Assembly (NCBI RefSeq): GCF_027887165.1
Contig: NC_077235.1
Span: forward strand, 54,068,882-54,132,881
Source of the DNA: Monodelphis domestica
Taxonomy: Eukaryota; Chordata; Mammalia; Didelphimorphia; Didelphidae
Length of the DNA: 64,000 nt
Direction of reading: 5' to 3'
The stretch's first letter is position 1, and every line of letters begins with the position of its first letter. Position numbers and translations under genes: made by a program. The notes under the pieces are model-generated. The model saw only the letters and a list, made by a program, of their open reading frames with translations. It was not told the DNA's origin and ran no database searches. Below are positions 21,585 through 32,679 of this stretch, piece by piece.

Positions 21585-23395
21585 TTTTTTTAATTTTATT
21601 TAATTTTATTTTTTAAATTTAATTTATTTAGTCAATTTATAACATTTCTTGGTTACAAGAATCATATTTTTCCCTCCCTCCCCTACCCCAATCCTTTCCA
21701 TAGCTGATGTGCAATTTCACTGGGTATTACATGTGTCCTTGATCAAAACCTATTTACATGTTGTTGTTTGCATTAGGATGTTCATTTAGAGTCTACATCC
21801 CAAACTATATCCCCTCGATCCATGTGATCAAACAGTTGTTTTTCTTTTGTGTTTCTGCTCCCACAGTTTTCCCTCTGAATGTGGATAGTGTTCTTTCTTG
21901 TAGATCCCTCCAAGTTGTTCAGGATCACTGCATCGCCACTAATGGAGAAGTCCATTACATTCGATTGTACCATAGCATATCGTTCTCTGTGTACAATGTT
22001 CTCCTGGTTCTGCTCCTCTCACTCTGCATCAATTCTTGGAGGTTGTTCCAGTTCCCATGGAATTCCTCCAGTTCATTATTCATTTGAGCACAATAGTATT
22101 CCATCACCAACATATACCACAATATATTCAGCCATTCCCCAATTGAAGGGCATCCCCTCATTTTCCAATTTTTTGTCACTACAAAGAGCACAGTTATGAA
22201 TATTTGTGTATAAGTCTTTTTCCTTATTATCTCTTTGGGGTACAAACCCAGCAGTGCTATGGCTGGATCAAAGGGCAGACAGTCTTTTAGCACCATATTG
22301 GGCATAGTTCCAAATTGCCTTCCAAAATGGTTGGATCAATTCACAACTCCACCAGCAATGCATTAATGTCCCAACTTTGCCACATCCCTTCCAGCATTCA
22401 TTACTTTCTTTTGCTGTCATGTTAGCCAATCTGCTAGGTGTTTTGTTTTGTCAGAGTTGTTTTGATTTGCATTTCTCTGATTATAAGAGATTTAGAACAC
22501 TTTTTCATGTGCTTATTAATAGTTCTGATTTACTTAACTGAAAATTGCCTATTCGTGTCCCTTGCCCATTTATCAATTGGAGAATGGCTTGATTTTTTTT
22601 GTACAATTGGTTTATCTCTTTATAAATTTGAGTAATTAGACCTTTGTCAGAGGTTTTTGTTATGAAGATTGTTTCCCAATTTGTTGCTTCCCTTCTAATT
22701 TTGGTTGCATTGTTTTTGTTTGTACAGAAACTTTTTAATTTGATGTAATCAAAATGATTGATTTTACATTTTGTGATTTTTTCCTAGCTCTTGCTTGGTT
22801 TTAATGTCTTTCCTTTCCCAAAGATCTGACATGCATACTATTCTGTGTTCACCTAATTTGCTTATAGTTTCCTTCTTTATATTCAAGTCATTCATCCATT
22901 CTGAGTTTATCTTGGTGTAGGGTGTGAGATGTTGATCCAAACCTAATCTCTCCCATTCTGTCTTCCAATTTTCCCAGCAGTTTTTATCAAATAGTGGATT
23001 TTGGTCCCAAAAGCTGGGGTCTTTGGGTTTGTCATAGAAAGGTCACTTGCCCCAAGTCTATTCCACTCATCCTCCTTTCTGTCTCCTAGGCAGTACCAAA
23101 TTGTTTTGATGATCACTGCTTTATAGTATAGTTTGAGATCTGGGACTGCAAGGCCTCCTTCCTTCACATTTTTTTTTCATGATTTCCCTGGATATCTTTG
23201 ATCTTTTGTTCTTCCAAATGAGCTTTGTTATGGTTTTTTCTAATTCAGTAAAAAAAGATTTTTGGTAGTTCAATGGATATGGCACTAAATAAGTAAATTA
23301 ATTTGGGTAGGATTGTCATTTTTATTATGTTAGCTCATCCTACCCATGAGCAATCAATGTTTTTCCAGTTATTTAGATTCAAGTTTTTTTAATTG
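21585..23395 (-). mobile_element. L1, antisense 3' portion, better preserved
   Basis: 5'-truncated L1 with its 3' UTR at 21585-21954 and ORF2 C-terminal coding to about 23390. The minus strand reads DCLPFDPAIALLGLYPKE, CPSIGEWLNILWYMLVMEYY and LYTENDMLWYNRM (22305 to 21955), closely matching the L1 at 1-2377. Upstream it has [20 protein letters not shown] (23167 to 22943). Frameshifts separate these pieces. Less decayed than the neighbouring antisense L1s. Confidence 0.92.
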
Positions 23396-23700
23396 CATGC
23401 ACAGTTCAATGATTTGTACTTTTTATCTTTCATTGATAAAAAGAGTTTAGAGATATATAATTTCCTGTCAGAAGTTTCTATAGCAATATCCTATAAGTTT
23501 TAGCGTGTTGTCTCATTATTTGTTGAATTTTTCAAGTTTGTGTCATATAAATAACATTGTCAGATTCTGGTTTGTAATTCATTCTCTTCCATTTTATAGG
23601 TGAGTTTATCCCATTCAAATACAGAGTTATGATTATATCTTTCCCTCTATCCTTTCCTCTGATACTTTTCCCTCTCTTTGCTCTTATGTTCAAATAGAAG
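23396..23700 (-). mobile_element. L1 scrap, antisense, ORF2 5' region
   Basis: GGTGAGTTTATCCCATTCAA and ACAGAGTTATGATTATATC (23600-23640) are antisense of the start of L1 ORF2. It abuts the previous L1 with the middle of ORF2 missing, so it is either a deletion within one element or a second element. Confidence 0.6.
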
Positions 23701-23879
23701 AAGGTGGTAGTAGAGAGGGAATTTGCCTAACCCTCATGATGGTACATCATGTTTCCTTTCGCTTACAGCTCTTTTCTTGTCGTACCCTGCTGCTGGCTCC
23801 AGATTTTTATTCTTTAATCCTTTCCTTTTGATTTCCCATTTATTTCCCTCCCTTCCAGTTTGATAGCTTTCTCTAGGTA

Positions 23880-24435
23880 TTTGAAGGGCTTTCAAATGAA
23901 AGAGGGATTAATTTTGTTGTTTTGATTGGCTTCAGAGAACAAGGACTAATGGTTGAAAATTGCAACAAGGCACACTTAAGTTTGATGCCAGGAAATATTT
24001 CCTAACTCTGGTATGGTGGAATCAAAATGAACCAGCTGTTAAGAGCCAATTGTTAAATTTTTTCTATAAACATTTACACCCTGAAAACAGGGAAATGCTA
24101 CAAATAAGAGCTTAAATTATTTTGTTTGGTGTCTAGACTTACGAAGGTAATAGAGAAAATGTCAGTAATGCAGATTAAGCTTGAAAGTATGTTGTGTGGC
24201 CATTTCCTCCCCCCTACCTCAAAAACCAGTTGTTAAACATTTACCATCACACCTCTGATTAGAGCTCTCTAAAAGGTAGAATGAACTCTGTTAGGGCAGA
24301 ATGAGTTCTTCCTCACTGGAGGTCTTCAAGCAGAGATTGGATATCTTGTTTCGATGCTGTGGGAGGGAGACTACTATCTCATTCAGATCCATGTTGACCA
24401 GAGAGGACCCTTAGTACTCTAAGATCTGGTGAGCC
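23880..24435 (+). mobile_element. L3/CR1 LINE 3' region, split by a MITE
   Basis: Left piece to 24007 (AAGTTTGATGCCAGGAAATA, TTTCCTAAC). The right piece from 24258 (ATTAGAGCTCTCTAAAAGG, TCACTGGAGGTCTTCAAGCA) continues the same L3 text in register. Both are sense. Confidence 0.75.
24008..24257 (+). mobile_element. hAT-like non-autonomous DNA transposon (MITE), copy 1
   Basis: 250-base block within L3. Its right end reads CACACCTCTG, the reverse complement of the CAGAGGTGTG start of the copy at 56812. It shares an internal signature with that copy (TGTCTAGACTTACGAAGGTA here, GTCTAGACTTAAGAAAGTG there) and TTGTTAAA words near both ends. No transposase frame is present. hAT is inferred from the CAG-type terminus; the flanking 8-base duplication is not clear. 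Confidence 0.6.
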
Positions 24436-24849
24436 TGTGAGTGCCTTTCTTTCCACGCATGTCTTCCTTCTTTTTGCCTTGATTCCCAACTCAGCCAGAG
24501 ATTCCAAACTCAGTCTTGTCATAACAATAATTTCTGAGTCCCTTTGTCATATTAAAGTACCATTAAGTTGTCTGCATCTATGCCCCCTTCCCACCTCCAA
24601 GTCACTGAAAAACATTTGTTTCCTTTTTCTTCACAGTATTTGGAGTGGGGAAAGGGCTAGAAAGGTGGAGGGCAGAACTTACCAAGCCTTCTTCAAAACC
24701 CCCGAGTTCCTGCCCACTTGCCCCCAATCCTCTCCCCTCCTCAAACTGCAGGCTGAATTATTTAGCCACTCAAATCAATCCATTTTTCTTTCTTCAGTAG
24801 TTGGACAATAAAAGTAAGATTTACTGCAGCAAGTGAATAATAAAAAAGG
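24436..24849. other. Unassigned interval
   Basis: Pyrimidine-biased plus strand with an open frame at 24437-24811, which I do not recognise. No repeat motif seen. Confidence 0.25.
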
Positions 24850-25330
24850 AATTAGCCGAAAACAAAGAAAAAGATGCTTACGTGGCAGCCTTCCGTGTTC
24901 ATCAAAACCTCCCCAATGGGCTGCACGATCAATATTTCACTTCTAGATGAAATACAGAAAAACTTCCATGGGGTTGGGGAGGCACAGTGGAGCCGGGAGG
25001 CTATGGACAAAAAGGCATTTGGGCCGTGTCAATGGAAAGGGGCAAATGGGATAATCTATATTGGCCTTTGGCGAGCCCTGAGACAGAGGCCTTCTCTGAG
25101 GCTCAGAAATGACAGTGTTTTCTGGGCTTGCGTCAAAGTTCAACCTGATTGTCTCATGTGCAGAAGAAGGCCATCTGTCTGTATTCTCAGAATGATCTAC
25201 ATAATTGACTTTCAAACAAGCCTCCAAGAAATAGGCATTTATCACCCTAATTGTGGCAGGCTGAGGATGAGGGCCTGCCATTTTATCAAGATAATAGCAA
25301 ATGACACTCCAGGTCCTGTTCTCTCTTGTC
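24850..25330. other. Repeat-free block, candidate conserved non-coding element
   Basis: No LINE, SINE or simple-repeat text in about 480 bases, with balanced composition and retained CpGs. Frames are open on both strands (24874-25449 plus, 191 codons; 25365-24943 minus), but neither encodes a recognisable domain. AT-rich protein-binding-type words such as ACATAATTGACTTTC are present. Conservation cannot be judged here. Confidence 0.3.
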
Positions 25331-25559
25331 TCCTCCCAGCCTTCTTGCAGCTGGTACTCGCACACAGGCTAGATTTGACCCCTCCTTGCTCCCCAGACCT
25401 CCAAAGATGGCTGAGGGCAGATGAAAGCCAGTTCCTAGAGCAAGACTAAAGGCAATCCAGAAAAGGTGAGCAATAGGGATGATAGGATCAGGACATGGTA
25501 CAGTCTTAGCTACCACGGAATTTGGTTGCTGATGCTCTTCACATCCAGAAGAAAGTAAA

Positions 25560-25720
25560 AATAACCATTTGGATTTGGAGTCAAAGAACCTGAGATCCAA
25601 ATGCAGATCTGCCCATGTGACCTTGGGTAAGCCACTTCTCTTCCCGGTAAGATGCTTGTACTAAGGTGACCTGAGAGTCCATTCCAGTGTGAGGCCTAGG
25701 ACCCTAAGATTCATATTTTT
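25560..25720 (+). repeat. MIR-type SINE
   Basis: GGATTTGGAGTCAAAGAACC head, CATGTGACCTTGGGTAAGCC body and a worn tail. Confidence 0.7.
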
Positions 25721-25744
25721 AGTTCTTTACAATTTCTGAACATT

Positions 25745-26115
25745 CATTGACAAGGCATTGCATTTTGAGGCAGAAAGCCCTGGGTTTCAATTCTACTCCA
25801 TATATTTAAAAATACACCTTTATCCTCTGTTTTAGAATCAATACTGTGTAGTGGTTCCCAGGCAGAAGAGTGGTAAGGGCTAGGCAATGGGGGGAAGGGA
25901 CTAGTCCAGGGTCACCCAGCTTGGACATGTCTGAGGACAGATTTGAACCCAGGACCTCCTGTCTCTAGGCCTGGTACTCTGCCCACTGTTCCACTTATGT
26001 GCCTCCTACTTCATATACTTTCTAGCTGTGTTAGAAGAGTCGCCATACCTCTCTGAGACTCAGTAAAATAAGGAGATTGGCCTCACTGGCACTGAAGGTC
26101 TCTTCCAAAAGTACA
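25745..26115 (+). repeat. MIR-type SINE split by SINE1
   Basis: Head at 25745-25800 (GGCATTGCATTTTGAGGCAG, GGGTTTCAATTCTACTCC). Body resumes at 26007 (CTTTCTAGCTGTGTTAGAAG) with a tail to about 26115. Confidence 0.65.
25801..26006 (-). repeat. SINE1, antisense, inserted in a MIR
   Basis: AGAATCAATACTGTGTAGTG, CAGGCAGAAGAGTGGTAAGG and TGAACCCAGGACCTCCTG. A diverged repeat of CATATATTT/CATATACTTT at the two ends looks like its target duplication. Confidence 0.88.
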
Positions 26116-26689
26116 TCCCAACCCCATTATCTCATGTTCACAACAATCTGTAGAGATAGCAAGTATGAGAATGACAAACACCATCTAGCAGATCCAGCAA
26201 ACATTTATTTGTTCGGTAACTGCTAGCTGCCAGGTATTGGCCTGGATGCTGGGGATGCCAAGATAACACCCAAACTGTGCCTTCCCTCAAGCTTTCTTCT
26301 GGGGAATCCAACAAATGGGAACATAAGTGAATGGCACTGGGATTCAGGGAGGGAGAGAGCCCTAGAAAAGGGGGTGGTCAGACTGGGGATCAGGAAGGGC
26401 CTTCCTATGAAAGGGAGCACCTGAGCTGAGGCTCTGAGGGATTTGAAGTGGTCCAGATGAGGAGGGAGGGCTTTGAAGGCACAGGGCAAAGACCAGGCAA
26501 GGATACACAGGAAGGTGATGGGATGCGATGTCTGGACCACAGCTGGTGGAATAGGAAAAGGAGTGAAATATAAAGTGTCGGGAGAAGTAGTCAGGGGGAC
26601 TTGAAATGCCTCACTGAAGAGATTATATTTTATGTCAGAGGCAGAGGGGAGGCATTGAAAATCCTTGAGCAGGGGAGTGACTTAATTAT

Positions 26690-26925
26690 AATAGCTCACT
26701 TTTACATAACACCCAGAGGTATGACAGGTACCTTGCACACATTATCTTCTGTCCTCACAACAATCCTGAAAGATCAGGGCCATTATTAGCAATCCTTAAT
26801 GAAAGAAGAAACTTAGGTTCAGAGAGATTTTAGTGATTTGCTAAAGGCCACAGAGCTGGGATCTGATGAGGGATTTGAACTCAGACCTTCTTATTTTCAG
26901 GGCCGGCCATGACAGCATGTTCCTT
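26690..26925 (-). repeat. THER1/MIR CORE-SINE, antisense
   Basis: TATAATAGCTCACTTTTACA, CACACATTATCTTCTGTCCT, GGCCACAGAGCTGGGATC and TTTGAACTCAGACCTTCTTA in antisense order. Confidence 0.82.
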
Positions 26926-27279
26926 GGCTCTTCAAATTAACCTGGTTGAAGTTGTCTAGGCAAGAGGAGATGATGGGAAGCTCTGGTTGCCCAAATGGAG
27001 GGAAGGAGACAGGTGAGACAGCAATTGTGGCTGGAGAACTTATGAGAATTGGCAAGTAAGTGAGAGTGAGAGGATAGGAAGCGACAAGGATGGCTCAGGT
27101 TGGTAATATAGGTAATATAGACCAGAAGGACAGTGGTGCCCTCAACAGCAAGAGTGACTTTAGTAGAGGGACAGATATAGATTGGGAAGATAAGGAGCTC
27201 TGTTTTGGATATGTAGAGTCAAATCACCAATGATTTAGTGAGCATGTATGCTAGGTTTTGGATTAAGAAATGGAGAAAC

Positions 27280-27689
27280 AGGGCAGCTAGAAGACTCATG
27301 TAGATAGAGCACTAGGTCTGCAGTCAGGAAGTCCTGGGTTCAAACATGACCACAGATACTTCCTAGCTGTGTGACCCTAAGCAAGTCACTTAACCTCCAT
27401 TGTCTAGCCCTTACCTCTCTTCTGCCTTGGAACGAATGCACAGTATTGATTCTAAGAAGGCAAGTGAGGGTTTAAAAAGTTATATTTTGAGGGCATCTGG
27501 GTATCTCAGTGGATGGAGAGCCAGACCCAGAGGTGGGAGGTCCTGGGTTCAAATCTGGCCTCAGACACTTCTAGCTATGTGACCCTGGGCAAGTCACTGA
27601 AACCCCATTATCTAGCCCTTACCACTCTTCTGTTTTATAACCAATACTTAGTTTTGATTCTAAGATGGAAGGTGAGGGATTACAAAAAG
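27280..27689 (+). repeat. SINE1-SINE1 head-to-tail dimer A
   Basis: Left monomer 27280 to about 27480, right monomer about 27490-27689, joined by AAAAAGTTATATTTTGAGGG. Both have a head, a 'CTTCTAGCTATGTGACCCTG'-type body and a GATTCTAAGAAGG/GATGG tail. The right monomer has the variant head GAGAGCCAGACCCAGAGGTG. The left monomer's head (TAGAGCACTAGGTCTGCAGT) differs from that of dimer B. Imperfect outer repeats, AAGAAATGGAGAAAC and AAGAATCAGAGAAAA, may be target duplications. Confidence 0.85.
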
Positions 27690-27754
27690 AATCAGAGAAA
27701 AAGTTAAGTTTGAGATGTTTGTGGGACTTCCAGTATCCATAAATCAATTAGGAG

Positions 27755-27940
27755 GAAGCATGGCATGTGAGACAGGGCATTGCACCGAGCCTGGTCTCAA
27801 ATCCTACCTCAGACATTTCCTATGACTCTGGACAAGTCCCTGTACCTTCTCTGGGTCTCATTTTTCTCTGCAAAATGAAGGAATCAAAATAGCTGACCTC
27901 AAAAGGTCCCTTCTAGCTGTAGAGCTCAGACCCTATGGTC
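27755..27940 (+). repeat. MIR-type SINE
   Basis: CATGGCATGTGAGACAGGGC head; GACTCTGGACAAGTCCCTGT body; tail AAAAGGTCCCTTCTAGCTGT. Confidence 0.7.
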
Positions 27941-28060
27941 CTACAGTGACCAGGGAGAGTTTAGGGCTGGATATACAGATTTAGCAGTCATCTCCATCAA
28001 GAGAAACAATTGATCCCATGGGAGCTTAAGAGAGAAAAGAGTGAGAGCCAGCCAGCCTGC

Positions 28061-28335
<275 letters not shown>

Positions 28336-28424
28336 GGACCTAGGACAGAGCATAGAGATATCCTTGTGTGGAAGATGGTTGCTTGGCTCTTAAAGGAGAC
28401 TGCTAGGGAACTGTCCAAATCCCA

Positions 28425-28570
28425 GCAACTTGGTTCAAATACTGCCTCTCTCACTGTTCAGGTGAGTAAGTCACTTTTCTCTCTCAGCATTGGTTTCCCT
28501 CTTGATAAAATGAAGATACTGGAAGTATGTGGAGTTCTAGCCAGTTCCAGATCTATGATTCTATGTGGTT
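28425..28570 (+). repeat. MIR-type SINE, partial
   Basis: ACTTGGTTCAAATACTGCCT, AGTAAGTCACTTTTCTCT and AGTTCCAGATCTATGATTCT give the end of the head, the body and the tail. Confidence 0.6.
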
Positions 28571-28694
28571 TGAAGGAGAACAGTATTACAGAAATAGAAG
28601 CACTTGCTGAATGTAGGTAGCCTTTTCCAGGTATTTAGTTATTGAAAGAGGAGAAATCTGGGAAAGTTGGGTCCACTGAAGTGCTTTGAAGATG

Positions 28695-29103
28695 GAGGCA
28701 GCTAGATGGCTCAGTGGATTGCGAGCCAGGCCTAGAGATAAGAGGTCCTGAGTTCAAATCTGTCCTCAGACACTTCCCAGCTGTGTGACCCTGGGCGAGT
28801 CCCTTAACCCCCATTGCCTAGCCCTTACAACTCTTCTGCCTTGGAACCAATAAACTATTCTGATTCTAAGATGGAAGGTGAGGGTTTAAAAAGTTATATT
28901 TGGAGGGCAGCTGGGTGTCTCAGTGGATGGAAAGCCAGACCCAGAGGTGGGAGGTCCTGAGTTCTAATCTGGACTCAGACACTTCCTAGCTGTGCAACCC
29001 TGGGTGAGTCACCTAACCCTCCTTGCCTAACCCTTATTGCTCTTCTGTCTTGGAGTCAATACATGGATTGGTTCTAAGACAGGAGATAAGAGTTTACAAA
29101 AAA
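28695..29103 (+). repeat. SINE1-SINE1 head-to-tail dimer B
   Basis: Left monomer 28695 to about 28898, right monomer 28903-29103, linked by AAAAAGTTATATTTGGAGGG, which matches the dimer A linker at all but one base. The right monomer carries the same variant head as in dimer A (GAAAGCCAGACCCAGAGGTG). The left monomer has an ordinary SINE1 head (TGCGAGCCAGGCCTAGAGAT). Outer flanks differ from those of dimer A. Confidence 0.87.
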
Positions 29104-29984
29104 TGGAACACTTTGAAGGCTCTGGGTGTTGGCATATTTGTAGGAGACATCAGAGAAAGAGGGTTAAAGAAAGTGAGGGCCCTGGAGGTTAAGTGACTTG
29201 CTCAAAGTCACTCAGTTTGTAAACACCAGAGGTAAGTTTCCAACCTACATATCTCTTGGCTTTGGGCAGATCTGAGGTTCTGCCTGCATTGGCCCTTTCA
29301 TCTTCCTGCAGGCTTCTTGAACATATCTTCCTGGGAGGGCCCCCTACACCATCTCCCTGCGTGGAGAAGTTGGAGCTTGTTGCTGGGCAACTGGTCCCCC
29401 CTCAGGGATTCGTCAGGTCATCCCTGTGGGCATCAGCTACTTCCCTGGCATGTCCAAGAAAACATATTAGCTCAGAGAGCTGAACCACCATTCACATCTT
29501 CAGGGCGACTCTGCTTTGGGAACAAAATCCTCTCATGGAGTTTTTTACTAAAGATCCTTCCTTCCCTCCCCACCCACTCCGAGGCAGGTTTCTAGGTCTG
29601 GGGACCTTTGAGTTTTTCTTTCTCGTTGCTGGAAAAGACCTCAAGCTGGCCATCCTACACAGCAAGGAAGCATGGCGAGCAAGCTATAGAAGAGCATTTC
29701 TGACTCTTCTGCACTCCAAGGTTACTGTTCCCAGGAAAGCCATTTCCTTGGAGGAAGAGGAAGGAATGAATGCTCTGGTGTCAGAAGGGAAGATGATGGT
29801 GGAATCATACCTCCTGCTTGGTCAACCCTTCTTCAAGGGAGGGTAATTGATTAAGGTAGATTTTTTTTGTTAAATGAATGAACATGAGAGAGGAAGAGCA
29901 TGTTTTTGTATTGTTTATTTATTTTTATTTTTAATGATTTATTATTTAAATTATATTTTAAATACATTTTAAAAATTTGTTGGC
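29104..29984. other. Repeat-poor interval
   Basis: About 29150-29260 has worn SINE-like words (GTTAAGTGACTTGCTCAAAG, antisense). 29260-29850 has none, with overlapping forward frames (29256-29483, 29317-29595, 29535-29846) that I do not recognise. 29900-29980 is AT-rich. Confidence 0.3.
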
Positions 29985-30205
29985 AAGACTGTGGTGTAGT
30001 GGATAGGGAACTGGCCTTGGAACCAGAAGACTTGGTTTCATTCAGAGCCCACTGCCTATGTAACCCTGAGAAAGCCACCTGAGCTCTTGGTACTCTCGGC
30101 CCCATTCTGAGACCGTAAATTGCAGAGAACGGGTCAACCTGGTTGGGTGGAGGGAGTCTCCTCATCTGGGAGTTCCCTCTGCCAGTAAAATCACAGACCC
30201 AGCCT
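29985..30205 (+). repeat. tRNA SINE with RTE-like tail
   Basis: Head GTGTAGTGGATAGGGAACTG, then CTGGTTGGGTGGAGGGAGTC, TGGGAGTTCCCTCTGCCAG and TAAAATCACAGACCC. This tail type, distinct from MIR and SINE1, fits an RTE-mobilised marsupial SINE. Confidence 0.6.
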
Positions 30206-30217
30206 TTCTCACCTCCC

Positions 30218-30424
30218 CTCTTTTTTTTAACCCATTATCTTCCATCCTGGAATCAATACTAAGTATGGGTTCCAAGGCAGAAGAGTGATAAGGGCTAGGC
30301 AATGAGGGTCAACTGACTTGCCCAGGGTCACACAGCTAGGAAGTGTCTGAGGCCAGATTGGAACCCAGGACCTCCTGTCCCTAGGCCTGGCTCTCAATTC
30401 ACTGAGCCATCCAGCTGCCCCCAG
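30218..30424 (-). repeat. SINE1, antisense, full length
   Basis: T-run tail, CATCCTGGAATCAATACTAA, CACACAGCTAGGAAGTGTCT and GAGCCATCCAGCTGCCCCC. Confidence 0.92.
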
Positions 30425-30554
30425 GAAGATCACTTTTGACAGCTGAGTGGAAGATGGACTGTAGTGGGGAAATGAATTGGGACACCAACCAGTATGGTAT
30501 TGAAATAGTCAAGAAATAAGGGTCTTCACCAGAGTGGTGGCAGTGTCAGAAGAG

Positions 30555-30815
30555 AGAGGGGAACATATTCTGGAATGGACAGAGTACTAGGTCTGGAGTT
30601 AAGAAGATCTAAATTACTATCTGGCCTGAGATATTCAATAGCTGTGTGATCCTGGGCAAGTCATTTAACCAACATTTGCCTCAGTTGCCTCATCTATAAA
30701 ATGGGGAAAATAATAACACCTACCTCTGAGGGTTATTCTTCAGATCAAAGGAGATGATGATTGCAAAGTACTTAGCACAGTGCCTAGCACATAGTAAGCA
30801 TTACGGGAACATTGG
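30555..30815 (+). repeat. THER1/MIR CORE-SINE
   Basis: GAGTACTAGGTCTGGAGTTA, TGATCCTGGGCAAGTCATTT, CTCATCTATAAAATGGGGAA and GCACAGTGCCTAGCACATAG: head, CORE and tail all present. Confidence 0.88.
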
Positions 30816-30880
30816 CCGTCATCATCATCATCATCATCATCAATCATTGTCGTTGTCGTTGTGTCATCGTCGTCATCATC
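30816..30880. repeat. (TCA)n/(GTC)n triplet tail
   Basis: TCATCA units followed by GTCGTT and TCGTCA variants directly after the THER1 tail, so probably grown from the SINE end. CpGs persist in it. Confidence 0.85.
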
Positions 30881-31159
30881 TACAAAGGTAGAAATGGCAA
30901 CCAGTGGGATATGGGGGAGTGAGAGAGAGTGGAGAGTCATTGATGACACAGCTAGGCTGTGAATCTGGGTGCCTGGGAGGGGAGGGGAGCCCTTCACAAT
31001 AACAAGGAAGTTAGGAAAAGAGGAGGGTTCAGTTTGGGACAAATTGAGTTTAAGATGTCTAGGAGGCATCAAGTCCAAAATGGCTAATGGGCAGTTGGGG
31101 ATGGGAGACTGGAGATCAGGGGAGAGAGGTAAGGCTGGGCTCATTAGGGCTACCTAAAG

Positions 31160-31620
31160 AGTTGAACAAGCCCTGGCTCCAAATCCTACTTCTGTTACGT
31201 CCTTATAATGGGACCCAGGAAAAGTAACAACCTCTCCGGGTCCCAGGCTTATGATGAGTAAGTTGCTTCTCCCCACAAGAGGAGGGAAAGTCCACCCTGG
31301 AAGCTCCCCACACTGATGAATTACATGTTCTATAAGAAAAGTGTGCGTCTCCTGCTCTAAATCCAGGAGGCCATGTAATTGTAATGGAAGTCGCTCAGCA
31401 AGGGAAGCATCTGTCAGGCACGGGTGGGAAATTTTCTTCACTTTCTATCTGGTTAACCCCACTATTGGATTGCCTTGTCTGCTAAGTTGTCCCCTTGATA
31501 GCCACACGGTAAACAAAGATATTATTCTCCATATTTTGTCTTCAGTGGACCATGACAACTTGAGAGCAGCTTACTGGAGGGAAACTCTACTGGGCCAATC
31601 CAGCTAAGGTGAGTATCTCA
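31160..31620 (+). other. Repeat-free block with a candidate small non-coding exon
   Basis: No repeat text. Within it, 31546-31608 (63 bases) is preceded by a pyrimidine-rich acceptor (ATATTTTGTCTTCAG) and followed by AAG|GTGAGTATCT, a near-consensus donor. All three frames of the 63-base segment contain a stop, one of them (TAA at 31605) right at its end, so it would have to be non-coding or terminal. Splice-site matches alone are weak evidence. Confidence 0.2.
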
Positions 31621-31919
31621 GAGTGGTAAACCAATATGGCGCCCATCCGGAGATGGAAAGACCAGATGCAACTGTCCCCTTTGCCGTTGGCGTGTTGTCC
31701 CTGGTGGCACATCCAAGAACCTGGCAGACGTGCATTTAGGAAGAAGCCTCAGTCTCAGAGCCCTCAATCAGATTTGCAGCTAGAACAGAGGTGGACTGAT
31801 CTCTAGACTGGAATTTGTGCAGTAGCTGACTGATTCTGGACCCACAGTGTATGAGGTCCCTAAAGGAATCACTCATATGTACACACAAATGCACACACAC
31901 TCCTCAGAGAGCTGACTTC
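31621..31919. other. Unassigned interval
   Basis: No repeat or coding motif recognised; a CACACA run lies near 31887-31901. Confidence 0.25.
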
Positions 31920-32050
31920 ATAGGATGCTGGATGTAGACTTGGAAGGAACTTTAGGGGTCATCTATTCCACTTCCCTCATTTTACAGGTAAAGAAACTGA
32001 GGCCCAATGAGGAGAAATCATTGGCCCTGGGGTAGCACTGAGAGCTGAAA
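31920..32050 (-). repeat. MIR-related SINE tail, antisense
   Basis: GACTTGGAAGGAACTTTAGG, TCATTTTACAGGTAAAGAAA and CTGAGGCCCAATGAGGAG. Confidence 0.65.
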
Positions 32051-32067
32051 GGGACCTAATGAACATT

Positions 32068-32285
32068 TTTTTAAACTTTCACCTTCCACCTTAGATTCAA
32101 TACCGTGTACCGATTCTGAGGCAGAAGAGCGGAAAGGACTAGGCAATGGGGGTAATGGGGGTGGGGGTGGTGGTTAAGTGACTCACCCAGGGTCACACAG
32201 CTAGGAAGTGTCTGAGGCCAGATTTGAACCCAGCACCTCTCATGTCTAGATTTGGCTCTCGGTCCACTGAGCTCCCTAAATAACC
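32068..32285 (-). repeat. SINE1, antisense
   Basis: CACCTTAGATTCAATACCGT tail, GTCACACAGCTAGGAAGTGT body, TTTGAACCCAGCACCTC head. A GGGGTGGGGGTGG run at 32158-32172 is a local expansion. Confidence 0.9.
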
Positions 32286-32325
32286 TCCGGTTGACATTTA
32301 AGACTGTTGGCAACTTGACCCCATT

Positions 32326-32640
32326 TGTAAAAATTATATTTATATCTCTACTAATAAAAATATATTTTATGAGGTTTATTAAGGATCATTAGAAATCAAG
32401 GAATAAAGACAATATAAAATAAAAACCACGTGCTCATGGCTGGTTAGCCCATTTAAAATCCCTGTGCTTAGCTTCCCATACTTGCTGCATCATGAAAGAA
32501 GAGAGCACGTGGGAGGCCTTACTGCCAGTTAAATACCAATAACATGATCTTGCCAATGTGGAGACGCAGGAGAGATTATAGGGAATTCTGGGAAATACAA
32601 AGGACTTCTGGGGAATGAGGTCTAAGGTTCAAAATCTCCA
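32326..32640 (-). mobile_element. Probable LTR (ERV fossil), antisense
   Basis: Read on the minus strand it starts TGGAGATTTTGAACC, has a CCCAGAATTCCC word, a CACGTG box near 32508 and an AATAAA signal followed by CCTCATAAAATAT near its 3' end (about 32345-32375). It closes at ...AATTTTTACA. This is LTR-like in layout. No matching target duplication was found, and the family is unassigned. Old. Confidence 0.42.
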
Positions 32641-32679
32641 TTTATATACTTTCTGCCTTTGAAGGCTCCTTCCATCTTT

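Larger units (their letters stand above)
30425..31155 (+). repeat. Ancient unclassified long repeat, second copy, with THER1 insert
   Basis: Left part 30425-30554 (CACCAGAGTGGTGGCAGTGT). Right part 30890-31155 (ATTGAGTTTAAGATGTCTAG, GGCAGTTGGGGATGGGAGAC). Same family and direction as 26.2-28.4 kb; the THER1 and its (TCA)n tail sit between. Confidence 0.55.

Noticed and set aside
27280-27345. tRNA gene suggested by A/B-box-like sequence
   Set aside because: It is the tRNA-derived head of SINE1; no full cloverleaf or discriminator/terminator arrangement. The same applies to every SINE head in the window.
29256-29846. Three overlapping forward frames as possible exons
   Set aside because: No recognisable domain, no paired splice sites, and the frames overlap one another.
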